From Rhodocyclaceae bacterium (GTDB taxonomy: Bacteria > Pseudomonadota > Gammaproteobacteria > Burkholderiales > Rhodocyclaceae), in assembly GCA_016718525.1 (NCBI GenBank), contig JADKDD010000002.1, positions 372,001 to 436,000 of the forward strand: a stretch of 64,000 bases of DNA, written 5' to 3'. The notes under the pieces were generated by a model. The model was given only the letters and a program-made list of their open reading frames with translations, was not told the DNA's origin and searched no databases. Positions 9,305 to 18,213 of this stretch are shown piece by piece. Position 1 is the stretch's first letter. Each line of letters opens with the position of its first letter. The position numbers and the translations under genes were made by a program.

Positions 9305-9328
9305 ACGGCGTACCGTCAGCACCAACTG
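9305..9328 (-). repeat. Dispersed 24-bp repeat, copy 2 (intergenic)
   Basis: On the minus strand: the 12-base CAGTTGGTGCTG, then a variable middle and ACGCCGT; 20 of 24 consensus bases. It lies about 30 bases after the thioredoxin stop in the 294-base gap before sbp. Confidence 0.75.
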
Positions 9329-9459
9329 ACGCGCCTGGATATCAATGCGTTTCGCTGTTCGCACCGTCTGTAACCAGACATTGCTTTCGCTATCGGCCAT
9401 TGGCGGCCCCATGGATTAATACATGCAGCTCTTCCGCATGAAAAGCCGGGCTTTATAAA

Positions 9460-9483
9460 AAGCAAAGCAGATTTTCTTGGTTG
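9460..9483 (+). promoter_or_regulatory. Shared upstream box of the sulfate genes, copy A
   Basis: 24 bases beginning AAGCAAAGCAGATTTTC recur with a single mismatch at 10740-10763. This copy lies about 85 bases before the sbp start. Because the two sites precede sbp and cysT and cysB is in the same locus, a CysB operator or shared promoter element is a reasonable inference; no footprint-level evidence exists here. Confidence 0.5.
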
Positions 9484-9566
9484 GAACCGTGTTGACCACT
9501 CGATAGAGTGCGTTCACCCGATCAGCTGGTCTCATCTTGAGGCACCCAACACAGGAGAAATTTGTC

Positions 9567-10598
9567 ATGAAAACCTTCACTAAACTTCAATTCAAGTTAC
9601 GCACGCTATTCGCAACCACGTTGGTGGGTAGCGCATTAGCTGCAAGCACTGTATTAGCAGCGGATGTATCACTGCTCAATGTCTCGTATGACCCAACCCG
9701 CGAGTTGTATCAAGATTTCAATAAGGCGTTCGCCGCGCACTGGAAAGCAAAGACAGGTGACAATGTAACGGTCAAACAGTCGCACGGTGGTGCTGGGAAA
9801 CAGGCGCGCGCGGTGATCGATGGCCTGGAAGCCGACGTCGTTACGCTGGCGCTGGCCTATGACATTGACGCGATTTCCGAAAAGGCCAAACTTTTGCCGG
9901 CAGACTGGCAAAAGCGTCTGCCGCACAACAGCTCACCCTACACCTCGACCATCGTCTTTCTGGTGCGCAAGGGTAACCCCAGGGGCATCAAGGATTGGAA
10001 TGATCTGGTCAAGCCAGGTATTGCTGTGATCACACCGAACCCCAAAACCTCGGGCGGCGCCCGCTGGAACTATCTTGCAGCCTGGGCTTACGCACTCAAG
10101 CAACCGGGTGGCAATGAAGCCAGCGCCAAAGATTTTGTCCAGAAAATTTTCGCCAATGTGCCGGTTCTCGACTCGGGTGCCCGTGGTTCGACCACGACCT
10201 TTGTCGAGCGCGGTATCGGTGATGTGTTGTTGGCCTGGGAAAACGAAGCCTATCTGGCAGTGAAGGAACTAGGCCCGGAAAAAGTCGATATCGTTGTGCC
10301 TTCGCTATCGATTCTGGCTGAGCCGCCGGTCACCTTGGTGGACAAAAACGCTGATAAGCACGGCACGCGAGTGGTGGCCGAGGCCTACCTGAACTATCTC
10401 TACTCCGAAGAGGGACAGAACATCGCCGGGCAGAACTACTATCGACCGATCGACAAGAAGGTTGCTGCGAAATACGCCAAGACTTTCGCCCCGGTGAAGC
10501 TGATCACCATCGACGACGTTTTTGGTGGCTGGCAGAAGGCCCAAAAGACGCACTTCGAGGACGGCGGCACCTTCGACCAGATTTACAAGGTCAAGTAA
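9567..10598 (+). CDS. sbp: Periplasmic sulfate-binding protein
   Basis: 343 residues from the ATG at 9567, chosen because a GGAG ribosome site stands 9-10 bases upstream and a signal peptide follows directly (cut near V-L-A/A-D). The mature part begins DVSLLNVSYDPTRELY, the N-terminal signature of Sbp/CysP proteins, and has N-P-K-T-S-G-G-A-R-W-N and G-A-R-G-S-T-T-T-F, which form the sulfate pocket. It delivers sulfate or thiosulfate to CysTWA. The permease genes follow after a 219-base gap with a second shared upstream box. Confidence 0.94.
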   Translation: MKTFTKLQFKLRTLFATTLVGSALAASTVLAADVSLLNVSYDPTRELYQDFNKAFAAHWKAKTGDNVTVKQSHGGAGKQARAVIDGLEADVVTLALAYDIDAISEKAKLLPADWQKRLPHNSSPYTSTIVFLVRKGNPRGIKDWNDLVKPGIAVITPNPKTSGGARWNYLAAWAYALKQPGGNEASAKDFVQKIFANVPVLDSGARGSTTTFVERGIGDVLLAWENEAYLAVKELGPEKVDIVVPSLSILAEPPVTLVDKNADKHGTRVVAEAYLNYLYSEEGQNIAGQNYYRPIDKKVAAKYAKTFAPVKLITIDDVFGGWQKAQKTHFEDGGTFDQIYKVK

Positions 10599-10739
10599 TG
10601 GTTTCGCGCGTCTGACGTCGAGCACCGCACCCTCAAATGAGCATTAACGGCGCATGACCAGCAACAACTGAGGTTGCTTCACATTGAACAGGTGGGCGCA
10701 ACGAAGCCCTTGACTGAGTCCTTTTGCAAGCGCTCGCAT

Positions 10740-10763
10740 AAGCAAAGCAGATTTTCATGGTTG
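10740..10763 (+). promoter_or_regulatory. Shared upstream box of the sulfate genes, copy B
   Basis: 23 of 24 bases identical to 9460-9483, located about 55 bases before cysT. Its presence before both transcription-unit starts suggests joint control of the binding protein and the permease, most plausibly by CysB (inference). Confidence 0.5.
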
Positions 10764-10817
10764 CGCTGACAGCTTGCTTCCGTAGACTTAGCACCTTGTC
10801 TTTGACGACCTCACCTC

Positions 10818-11669
10818 ATGCAGCTGCGCCTAAAAAACAACAACGTCCTGCCCGGCTTTCCGCTGGCGCTGGGCTATACGGTCGCCTACTTGTCATTGAT
10901 CGTCCTGCTGCCGCTATCGGCAGTCTTCGTCAAGACAGCCACCCTTAGTTTCAGCCAGTTCTGGGACATCATTTCCGCTCCGCGTGTCGTCGCCTCTTTC
11001 AAGCTGTCTTTTGGCGCCTCACTGGTCGCTGCGGCGATCAATACCGTATTCGGACTCATGCTTGCCTGGTGTCTGGTGCGCTATCGCTTTCCGGGCAAGA
11101 AGCTGGTCGATGCCCTGATCGACTTGCCCTTTGCATTGCCAACGGCCGTTGCCGGCATCGCCTTGACCGCGTTGTACGCGCCTAATGGCTGGATTGGTAG
11201 CTTGCTGGCACCCTATGGCATCAAGGTCGCCTTTACTCCGTTGGGGGTCCTCATCGCACTCATTTTCATCGGTTTGCCATTTGTCGTGCGCACCGTGCAA
11301 CCCATCCTCGAAGACATGGAAACCGAACTTGAAGAGGCAGCCTCCAGCCTCGGCGCTCAGCGCTGGCAGGTGTTTCGCCATGTCGTGCTGCCGATTCTGA
11401 CGCCGGCGTTACTCACCGGTTTTGCTTTGGCTTTCGCGCGTGCAGTCGGCGAATATGGCTCGGTGATCTTCATTGCCGGCAACATGCCCATGGTCTCGGA
11501 AATTGCACCGTTAATGATCATCACCAAGCTTGAGCAGTATGACTATGCCGGCGCTACGGCCATTGCGGTGGCAATGCTTATGCTCTCATTCATCCTGTTA
11601 CTGCTGATAAATCTATTGCAGGGCTGGAAAGCATCCTTACAAACCCGAGCACCGCGAGGTCCCGCGTAA
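10818..11669 (+). CDS. cysT: Sulfate ABC transporter permease CysT (CysU)
   Basis: 283 residues, six membrane helices. The permease loop that docks the ATPase is visible as E-E-A-A-S-S-L-G-A-Q-R-W-Q-V-F (EAA motif). G-F-A-L-A-F-A-R-A-V-G-E-Y-G-S-V is the conserved cysT segment. It would pair with CysW in the inner membrane. The stop overlaps the cysW start by one base. Intact. Confidence 0.95.
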   Translation: MQLRLKNNNVLPGFPLALGYTVAYLSLIVLLPLSAVFVKTATLSFSQFWDIISAPRVVASFKLSFGASLVAAAINTVFGLMLAWCLVRYRFPGKKLVDALIDLPFALPTAVAGIALTALYAPNGWIGSLLAPYGIKVAFTPLGVLIALIFIGLPFVVRTVQPILEDMETELEEAASSLGAQRWQVFRHVVLPILTPALLTGFALAFARAVGEYGSVIFIAGNMPMVSEIAPLMIITKLEQYDYAGATAIAVAMLMLSFILLLLINLLQGWKASLQTRAPRGPA

Positions 11670-12583
11670 TGGCTGCCGCCGCCTCATCGCTGAACAGCAA
11701 CGCCGCTGATCACTATGATTACCAGGCCAATCCCGCCACTCGCGAAGTGCTATGGGTACGCTGGATCATCCTTACACTGGCACTAAGTTTTTTTGCCATC
11801 TTCCTTTTGCTGCCGCTGGTCGCGGTATTTTTTGAAGCCCTGCGCAAAGGCTGGGACACGTACATAACAGCACTGCAGGAACCGGACGCGCTTTCTGCGG
11901 TGAAACTGACATTGATCGCAGCAGCGATCAGCGTCCCGCTGAATCTGGTCTTCGGCGTCAGTGCTGCTTGGGCGATTGCCAAGTTTCAGTTTCGCGGCAA
12001 GCAGTTCCTGATTACGCTGATTGACCTGCCATTTTCTGTATCGCCGGTGATCGCGGGTCTGATCTACGTATTGATGTTCGGTGCCCAGGGCTGGTTCGGC
12101 CCGTGGCTGCAGGAACACGACATCAAAATCATTTTTGCTGTTCCCGGCATCGTGCTCGCCACGGTGTTCGTCACCTTTCCCTTTGTCGCCCGCGAGCTGA
12201 TTCCGCTCATGGAATCCCAAGGCAAGGAGGAAGAGGAGGCCGCGACGGTACTGGGTGCCCGTGGCTGGCAAACCTTTTTGCGCGTGACTCTGCCTAACAT
12301 TAAGTGAGGTCTGCTCTACGGTGTGATTCTCTGTAACGCCCGTGCCATGGGTGAGTTTGGCGCAGTTTCGGTGGTCTCCGGCCACATTCGCGGCATGACC
12401 AATACCCTGCCCCTACATGTTGAAATTCTCTACAACGAATATAACTTTGCAGCGGCTTTTGCCGTCGCTTCGCTATTGGCAATGTTGGCGCTGGTGACGC
12501 TGGCGCTGAAAACCTTTGTCGAAGCCCGGGCTGCACGTACCACATCCCTCCCTCCTGAACCTGCACACGGTAACGCCTCATGA
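11669..12583 (+). pseudogene. cysW: cysW interrupted by an in-frame TGA
   Basis: Sulfate permease subunit CysW read in one frame of 305 codons, except for a TGA at 12305-12307 (codon 213). Up to there the protein is normal, including the E-E-E-A-A-T-V-L-G-A-R-G-W-Q-T-F docking loop; immediately after, the same frame continues G-L-L-Y-G-V-I-L-C-N-A-R-A-M-G-E-F-G-A, strongly CysW-like. Family members have Trp at the stop position (P-N-I-K/R-W), so a TGG to TGA change is the simplest explanation. Alternatives are a sequencing error or readthrough. The frame still ends ATGA-overlapped with cysA, so the operon structure is otherwise preserved. Confidence 0.85.
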
Positions 12584-13377
12584 GTATCGAAGTTCGCAAT
12601 ATCCACAAAGCTTTTGGCAGTTTTGTCGCACTGGGCGACGTTTCACTCGAATTCCCAAGTGGCGAACTGGTTGCCTTGCTTGGACCGTCCGGTTGCGGCA
12701 AAACCACGCTGTTGCGGGTGATTGCAGGATTGGAAACGGCCGATAGCGGTGCTGTCCTGCTCGAAGGCGAGGATGCATCGGACACCCACGTGCGCGAACG
12801 ACAAGTCGGCTTTGTGTTCCAGCACTATGCGCTGTTCCGCCACATGACAGTGTTTGAAAATGTCGCCTTCGGCCTGCGTGTCAAGCCACGCAAACAGCGT
12901 CCTACTGAAGCGCAGATCCATCGCAAGGTGCATGAACTGCTCAATCTCGTACAACTCGACTGGCTGGCAGATCGCTATCCTTCACAGCTCTCAGGCGGTC
13001 AGCGTCAGCGCATCGCACTTGCACGGGCGCTCGCGGTGGAACCGCGCGTATTGCTCCTTGACGAGCCGTTTGGCGCATTGGACGCAAAGGTGCGCCGGGA
13101 ACTCCGTCAGTGGCTTCGTCGTCTCCATGACGAACTGCACATCACCAGTATTTTCGTTACCCACGATCAGGAAGAAGCCCTTGAGGTTGCCGACCGTGTA
13201 GTGCTCATGAATCACGGAAAAGTTGAGCAGATCGGCACGCCTCAGGAAGTTTTAGAAAAGCCTGGCACCGACTTCGTCGCAGACTTTCTCGACCTGGCCG
13301 ACCACGGGCCGGCATGGCTAATCGCCGCTAAACTTCGCCATCGCCTGCCCCAGCCGGGTGCGGGATGGACGATCTGA
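12580..13377 (+). CDS. cysA: Sulfate ABC transporter ATPase CysA, short form
   Basis: 265 residues. The nucleotide-binding domain is complete: Walker A GPSGCGKTT (residues 35-43), Q-loop FVFQHYALF, signature LSGGQRQR, Walker B VLLLDEPFGALD and the switch His (TSIFVTHDQEEA). CysA proteins are usually about 350 residues with a C-terminal TOBE-like regulatory domain. Here the sequence leaves the family pattern at about residue 235 and ends with an unrelated-looking R/P/G-rich tail, 15 bases before cysB. ATP hydrolysis should be possible; the regulatory domain is missing. Confidence 0.88.
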   Translation: MSIEVRNIHKAFGSFVALGDVSLEFPSGELVALLGPSGCGKTTLLRVIAGLETADSGAVLLEGEDASDTHVRERQVGFVFQHYALFRHMTVFENVAFGLRVKPRKQRPTEAQIHRKVHELLNLVQLDWLADRYPSQLSGGQRQRIALARALAVEPRVLLLDEPFGALDAKVRRELRQWLRRLHDELHITSIFVTHDQEEALEVADRVVLMNHGKVEQIGTPQEVLEKPGTDFVADFLDLADHGPAWLIAAKLRHRLPQPGAGWTI

Positions 13378-13392
13378 ACCAGTCACCAAACC

Positions 13393-14331
13393 ATGAACTT
13401 TCAGCAACTGCGCATCATTCGCGAAGCGGTGCACCGTGACTTCAATCTCACCGAGGTCGCCAATGCCCTCTACACCTCGCAGTCGGGCGTCTCCAAACAC
13501 ATCAAGGATCTCGAAGACGAGCTCGGCATCGAGCTTTTTGTGCGCCGGGGAAAACGCCTGCTTGGACTGACCGAGCCGGGCAAGGAACTTGCCACGATTG
13601 TCGAGCGCATGCTGATGGACGCGAGCAATGTAAAACGATTGGCGGAGCAATTTGCCAATCGGGACAGCGGTAAGCTGACCGTCGCGACAACCCATACGCA
13701 AGCACGCTATGCCTTGCCCAAGGTGGTAGCTCAGTTTAAATCGGCCTTCCCGAAGGTGCACCTCGCCCTGCATCAAAGCAGTCCTGAAGAGATTGTTTCG
13801 CTCCTTAAGTCCGGCGAGGCCGATATCGGAATCGCTACGGAAGCGCTTGCCGATGTACCTGAGTTGGCCAGTTTCACCTGGTACGATTGGCGCCATTCAT
13901 TGGTGGTGCCCAAGGGGCATGCGTTGGCGGAAAAAACGGCAATCACGTTGGCCGAACTCGCCGAATTTCCCTTGATTACCTACCACGGCGGTTTTACCGG
14001 ACGTGGTCAGATTGACCGTGCGTTCGCTGCCGCTGGCCTGGTGCCCGACATTGTGATGTCGGCCTTGGATGCCGACGTTATCAAGACCTATGTTGAACTC
14101 GGACTTGGGGTCGGTATCATCGCCTCGGTGGCGTTTCATCCAAAGAAGGATGAAGGACTCGTTCGTCTCGATGGCCCGGATGCGTTTGCCACCAATACGA
14201 CGCGCATCGCCATCCGAAAAGGCCACTATCTGCGGGGGTTTGCCTATCGCTTTGTCGAGCTCTGCTCGCCAAGTATTAGCGAGACCGTAGTGCGTGAGTC
14301 AACCGCTCCTTCGTCTGACTCCGACCTCTGA
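13393..14331 (+). CDS. cysB: LysR-type regulator CysB
   Basis: 312 residues. Winged helix-turn-helix at about 1-60 (MNFQQLRIIREAV, then TSQSGVSKHIKDLEDELG), followed by the inducer-binding domain. The N-terminal signature is that of CysB/Cbl rather than generic LysR. CysB activates sulfate uptake and reduction genes when N- or O-acetylserine is present and sulfide low. It sits 15 bases after cysA in the same direction, as in other betaproteobacteria. The two near-identical boxes before sbp and cysT are candidate targets. Confidence 0.93.
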   Translation: MNFQQLRIIREAVHRDFNLTEVANALYTSQSGVSKHIKDLEDELGIELFVRRGKRLLGLTEPGKELATIVERMLMDASNVKRLAEQFANRDSGKLTVATTHTQARYALPKVVAQFKSAFPKVHLALHQSSPEEIVSLLKSGEADIGIATEALADVPELASFTWYDWRHSLVVPKGHALAEKTAITLAELAEFPLITYHGGFTGRGQIDRAFAAAGLVPDIVMSALDADVIKTYVELGLGVGIIASVAFHPKKDEGLVRLDGPDAFATNTTRIAIRKGHYLRGFAYRFVELCSPSISETVVRESTAPSSDSDL

Positions 14332-14469
14332 AATTTCCATAGTAATTTCGTTTGGCAAAGCCCAGCCTGTTACCTCACTGACCGCACGCAGGTAATAACG
14401 CGATTCGCCAGATAGGGTCGAAATCAGGCGACTGCCAAGAATTGAACTTCTGGATTCATTCTCCAGTCA

Positions 14470-15561
14470 TCACACGTTGAACAAGAAGTTCAGCACGTCA
14501 CCATCCTTGACCACGTATTCCTTGCCTTCGGCGCGCATCTTGCCGGCTTCTTTGGCGCCGGATTCGCCTTTGTAGCTGATGAAGTCGTCGAAGGCGATGG
14601 TTTGCGCGCGGATGAAGCCTTTTTCAAAATCGGTGTGGATGACACCGGCGGCCTGCGGAGCGGTGTCGCCGGCATGGATGGTCCACGCACGAACTTCTTT
14701 GACGCCGGCGGTAAAGTAGGTGCGCAAGCCAAGCAGGCTGTATCCGGCGCGAATCAGTCGATTGAGTCCGGGCTCGGAAAGCCCTAAATCGGTGAGGAAC
14801 ATCTGCTTTTCGTCATCGTCGAGATCGGCGATTTCGGCCTCAATCGCTGCGCAGACCGCAACCACTTCGGCCTTCTCTTCTGCTGAATGTTTTTTGACCG
14901 CATCCAGGTAAGGGTTGTTTTCGAAACCGCCTTCCATGACGTTGGCGACATACAACACCGGCTTGGCAGTGATGAAACAAAACGGTTTGATCAAGGCGCG
15001 CTCTTCCTTGGAGAGATCCAGCGCGCGAATGGCCTTGGCCTGATCGAGCTGAGCAAAACACTTTTCCAGCACGGCAACGAGAATCTTGCCGTCCTTGTCG
15101 CCGGAACTTGCCAGCTTGCGGTTTTTGTTCAATACCTTCTCAACGACACTCATATCAGCCAGCGCGAGTTCGGTATCAATGACCTCGATGTCGCGAAGCG
15201 GATCAACACTGCCTGACACGTGAATCACGTTATCGTCGGCAAAACACCGGACGACGTGGACGATGGCATCGGTCTCGCGGATGTTGGCCAAAAACTGATT
15301 GCCAAGTCCCTCGCCCTTGCTGGCACCGGCAACGAGTCCGGCAATATCGACAAACTCAACGATGGCCGGCTGAATTTTCTGTGGCTTGACGATGGCGGAG
15401 AGTGCCGCCAGGCGCGCATCCGGAACCTCGACAATGCCGACATTCGGCTCAATGGTGCAAAAAGGATAGTTCTCGGCTGCGATGCCGGATTTGGTCAGCG
15501 CGTTAAACAGGGTTGACTTGCCGACGTTGGGCAAGCCAACGATGCCGCATTTGAGACTCAT
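14470..15561 (-). CDS. ychF: Ribosome-associated ATPase YchF
   Basis: 363 residues, exact family length. P-loop GLPNVGKST at 8-16, G2/G3 region DIAGLVAGAS, and the altered G4 region (N-V-M-E) that makes this Obg relative prefer ATP over GTP. The C-terminal TGS domain ends in V-V-K-D-G-D-V-L-N-F-L-F-N-V. It binds ribosomes and modulates translation and stress responses. The start overlaps the pth stop by four bases (ATGA), the common pth-ychF pair. Confidence 0.97.
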   Translation of the reverse strand: MSLKCGIVGLPNVGKSTLFNALTKSGIAAENYPFCTIEPNVGIVEVPDARLAALSAIVKPQKIQPAIVEFVDIAGLVAGASKGEGLGNQFLANIRETDAIVHVVRCFADDNVIHVSGSVDPLRDIEVIDTELALADMSVVEKVLNKNRKLASSGDKDGKILVAVLEKCFAQLDQAKAIRALDLSKEERALIKPFCFITAKPVLYVANVMEGGFENNPYLDAVKKHSAEEKAEVVAVCAAIEAEIADLDDDEKQMFLTDLGLSEPGLNRLIRAGYSLLGLRTYFTAGVKEVRAWTIHAGDTAPQAAGVIHTDFEKGFIRAQTIAFDDFISYKGESGAKEAGKMRAEGKEYVVKDGDVLNFLFNV

Positions 15562-16208
15562 GAGGATTCTTTCTTTAGGTTCGGTGAATCAACTTTCGAC
15601 GATTCGGTCTTTTCAGCATTCGGCCGGATGTTCAGCCGTTTCATTGCCGCTTCCAGATCGCCAGACGCAAGTTGCGGCCAGCTGAGCAGCGCCCGGTCCA
15701 GCGCGCCATCGATCTCGCGCTGCTCGTCTTTCTGCGGGGGTTTCAAGACGAAATTGACCACTTCATTGCGATCTCCCGGATGCCCGATGCCAACGCGCAG
15801 GCGCCAATAGTCTTGCGTGCCCAGCTGTGCAGTGATGTCCTTCAGCCCGTTGTGACCACCCAGACCTCCGCCAAAGCGCAGCTGCAGGCGACCGGGTGGC
15901 AAATCCAATTCATCGTGCACGACCAACATATCGGCCGGCTCGATGCGGTAAAACTGGGTCAGCGCCCGCACCGCGCCACCGGAGCGATTCATAAAGTTTT
16001 GCGGCATCAATAGCCAGATATTTTGTTCTCTGGCGTTTCCGGCAATGGCGTTGAAACGCGATTCGCGATTCAAGCCGACACCGATCTCCCGGGCAAGGCG
16101 CTCACAAAACCAAAACCCGGCGTTGTGCCGGGTTTTGGCGTATTCGGCCCCGGGATTCCCGAGGCCGACAATCAGACGCAAGCGCTGCAGTGGTAGCGAG
16201 TTAGGCAT
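15558..16208 (-). CDS. pth: Peptidyl-tRNA hydrolase
   Basis: 216 residues. It cleaves the ester bond of peptidyl-tRNA released from stalled ribosomes. The active-site pattern GLGNPGAEYAKTRHNAGF holds Asn18 and catalytic His28; Asp of the triad lies in V-V-H-D-E-L-D-L-P-P-G. The C-terminal 20 residues are a poorly conserved K/E/S tail. It lies 30 bases after rplY and is coupled to ychF. Confidence 0.96.
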   Translation of the reverse strand: MPNSLPLQRLRLIVGLGNPGAEYAKTRHNAGFWFCERLAREIGVGLNRESRFNAIAGNAREQNIWLLMPQNFMNRSGGAVRALTQFYRIEPADMLVVHDELDLPPGRLQLRFGGGLGGHNGLKDITAQLGTQDYWRLRVGIGHPGDRNEVVNFVLKPPQKDEQREIDGALDRALLSWPQLASGDLEAAMKRLNIRPNAEKTESSKVDSPNLKKESS

Positions 16209-16238
16209 GGTTGCCGGCGGCGCATCACTGCCATCGCT

Positions 16239-16946
16239 TTACTTCTTGGCAGGTGCCTTGGCTGCAGCGGCAGCCGGGGCTGCTTTACCGGCAGCTGCAG
16301 GTGCGGCTTTACCGGCAGCTGCCGGAGCGGCTGCCGTTGCGGCTGCGGCTGCAGCAGCTTCTTCATCGGCCGACTTGCCGCCCTTGACTGTAATCGAGGC
16401 GACCACCGCATCGGTCTTGCCGTGGTGATGAACCACTTCCACACCTTTGGGCAGCACCAGTTCGCTGGTATGCAGTGAATGTCCGGCCACCATGTCTTTC
16501 AGATCCACCGTGATGAATTCAGGCAGATCAGCGGGCAAGCACTTGACCTCGACTTCGTTCATGACGTGTGACACCAGGCCGCCTTGTGCCTTGACGCCCG
16601 GGGCAATATCGCCGTTGATGAAGTGCAACGGAATCTTTTTGTGCAGCATGTGGGTCGGATCGACGCGCTGGAAATCCAGATGCAGGACGACCGGACGGTA
16701 GGGGTGGCGCTGGACATCCCGCAACAGGCACAGCTCTTTGGCGCCGTCGAGGTTAATGGTCAGCACGGATGCATGGAAGGCTTCCTTGCGCAGCAGTTGA
16801 AACATCTCGTTGTGATCCATCGAGATCGACTGCGGTGCGGCGGTGTTGCCGTAAAGGATGCCCGGGATATTGCCGGTGTGACGTAGGCGGCGGCTCGCTC
16901 CGGTGCCCTGTCCGTCACGCTTGGTAGCGTTAAATTCAATTTTCAT
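16239..16946 (-). CDS. rplY: 50S ribosomal protein L25 (CTC form)
   Basis: 235 residues from the ATG at 16944-16946, the start that gives the usual N-terminus M-K-I-E-F-N-A. Residues about 1-95 form the 5S rRNA-binding L25 domain (R-R-L-R-H-T-G-N-I-P-G-I-L-Y-G), followed by the CTC beta domain. The last 45 or so residues are Ala/Pro/Lys low complexity containing a tandem APAAAGKA repeat. It lies between prs and pth in the conserved betaproteobacterial order. Confidence 0.95.
   Translation of the reverse strand: MKIEFNATKRDGQGTGASRRLRHTGNIPGILYGNTAAPQSISMDHNEMFQLLRKEAFHASVLTINLDGAKELCLLRDVQRHPYRPVVLHLDFQRVDPTHMLHKKIPLHFINGDIAPGVKAQGGLVSHVMNEVEVKCLPADLPEFITVDLKDMVAGHSLHTSELVLPKGVEVVHHHGKTDAVVASITVKGGKSADEEAAAAAAATAAAPAAAGKAAPAAAGKAAPAAAAAKAPAKK
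16283..16330 (-). repeat. Tandem 24-bp repeat in the rplY tail
   Basis: Two adjacent 24-base units (16283-16306 and 16307-16330) match at 22 positions and encode two A-P-A-A-A-G-K-A units of the L25 tail. Such Ala/Pro/Lys tails vary in length between strains by unit gain and loss. Confidence 0.8.
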
Positions 16947-17019
16947 GATGACTCCAAAAAGTACTGCAGATAGATACAACTAAAAATCCTCGCCCGCGAC
17001 CAGGCAAGGGGTAAAAAAC

Positions 17020-17970
17020 TCATTCCATGAACAACGACGAGACGGAGGACTCGTTGCTGATGCGCATGATGGTCTCGGCCAACAATTCAGCAATCGAAAT
17101 CTGGCGAATCCGCGGACAGGCTTTGGCTTCGGTGCTGAGTGGAATCGTGTCGGTCACCACCAGTTCATCCAGCTCGGACTCTGAAATTCGGGCGATTGCA
17201 CTTCCCGACAACACCGGATGCGTACAGTAGGCCAGCACGCGCTTGGCGCCATGTTCTTTGAGTGCCACCGCTGCCTTGCAAAGCGTTCCTGCGGTGTCGA
17301 CCATGTCGTCCATGATCACGCAGGTGCGGCCGTCAACATCGCCGATGATGTTCATGACTTCGGAGACGTTGGCCTTTGGACGGCGCTTGTCGATAATTGC
17401 CAAGTCTGATTCAAGTCGTTTGGCCAGCGCCCGCGCACGGACCACGCCACCAACGTCAGGCGAGACGACAAGCAAGTCCTGATACTGCTGCCGCCAGATA
17501 TCGCCTAACAGGATCGGAGCGGCATAGATGTTATCGACCGGGATATCGAAGAACCCTTGAATCTGATCGGCGTGTAAATCGACAGTCAGGACCCGATGCA
17601 CGCCAACACCAACCAGCATGTCGGCAATGACCTTCGCTGTGATGGCTACTCGCGCCGAACGCGGACGGCGGTCCTGACGGGCGTAGCCGAAATAAGGAAT
17701 TGCGGCAGTGATCCGACCGGCCGAGGCACGCTTGAGCGCGTCCACCATGACCATCAATTCCATCAGGTTGTCGTTGGTCGGGGCGCAGGTGGATTGCAGT
17801 ACAAAGACATCGCGGCCACGAACGTGGTCGAGGATTTCACAACTCACTTCGCCATCGGAAAAGCGCCCGACGACCGCGCGGCCCATCGAGATATTCAGAC
17901 GTTTGGCAACATCGGCCGCCAATTTCGGGTTGGCGTTACCGGTAAAGACCATCAAGCTATCGTATGCCAT
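17020..17970 (-). CDS. prs: Ribose-phosphate pyrophosphokinase
   Basis: 316 residues from the ATG at 17968-17970; the upstream in-frame stretch runs into the tRNA gene and is not coding. It makes PRPP from ribose 5-phosphate and ATP for purine, pyrimidine, His, Trp and NAD synthesis. The PRPP-binding loop is VIMDDMVDTAGTL, the flexible catalytic loop contains K-R-R-P-K-A-N, and F-S-D-G-E is the N-terminal ATP/phosphate segment. It is directly downstream of tRNA-Gln, and may share its promoter. Confidence 0.97.
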   Translation of the reverse strand: MAYDSLMVFTGNANPKLAADVAKRLNISMGRAVVGRFSDGEVSCEILDHVRGRDVFVLQSTCAPTNDNLMELMVMVDALKRASAGRITAAIPYFGYARQDRRPRSARVAITAKVIADMLVGVGVHRVLTVDLHADQIQGFFDIPVDNIYAAPILLGDIWRQQYQDLLVVSPDVGGVVRARALAKRLESDLAIIDKRRPKANVSEVMNIIGDVDGRTCVIMDDMVDTAGTLCKAAVALKEHGAKRVLAYCTHPVLSGSAIARISESELDELVVTDTIPLSTEAKACPRIRQISIAELLAETIMRISNESSVSSLFME

Positions 17971-18029
17971 CGCGGATTTACTCAGTAAGAGTGGGCGGAT
18001 GATTCGAAGGGCGGTGTCTGCAACATTGT

Positions 18030-18106
18030 TGGCTGGGGAGGAAGGATTCGAACCTTCGCATGCTGGAATCAAAATCCAGTGCCTTAACCAACTTGGCGAC
18101 TCCCCA
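18030..18106 (-). tRNA. tRNA-Gln (anticodon TTG)
   Basis: 77 bases including an encoded 3' CCA. The acceptor stem pairs TGGGGAG with CTCCCCA, discriminator G. The D stem is GCC/GGC, the anticodon stem CTGGA/TCCAG encloses the loop TTTTGAT (anticodon TTG), and the T arm is GAAGG-TTCGAAT-CCTTC. It lies between ispE and prs, the usual position in betaproteobacteria. Confidence 0.97.
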
Positions 18107-18148
18107 ACAAAGCTTTGCCCAATGAAGACGAGGCGGCAAAGGACGCGG

Positions 18149-18178
18149 ATTATCCTGTTTTTTGGGCGCTATTGTCAA
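18149..18178 (-). promoter_or_regulatory. Sigma-70 promoter for tRNA-Gln and probably prs
   Basis: On the minus strand, a consensus TTGACA (18173-18178) is followed after 18 bases by GATAAT (18149-18154). The predicted start of transcription, near 18142, is about 36 bases before the tRNA 5' end. It lies just after the ispE stop. Confidence 0.75.
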
Positions 18179-18213
18179 ATCTAAATCGGCCTGAAATCAG
18201 GGCGATAGCGGCC

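Noticed and set aside
14340..14469. Inverted repeat TTACCT/AGGTAA between cysB and ychF as a terminator
   Set aside because: Six-base arms, 15-base loop and no T-run; too weak.
17605..17625. Sequence in prs with CCAACACCAACCAG, similar to the inverse core
   Set aside because: It encodes the conserved M-L-V-G-V-G-V-H-R segment of Prs and does not share the flanks of the repeat.
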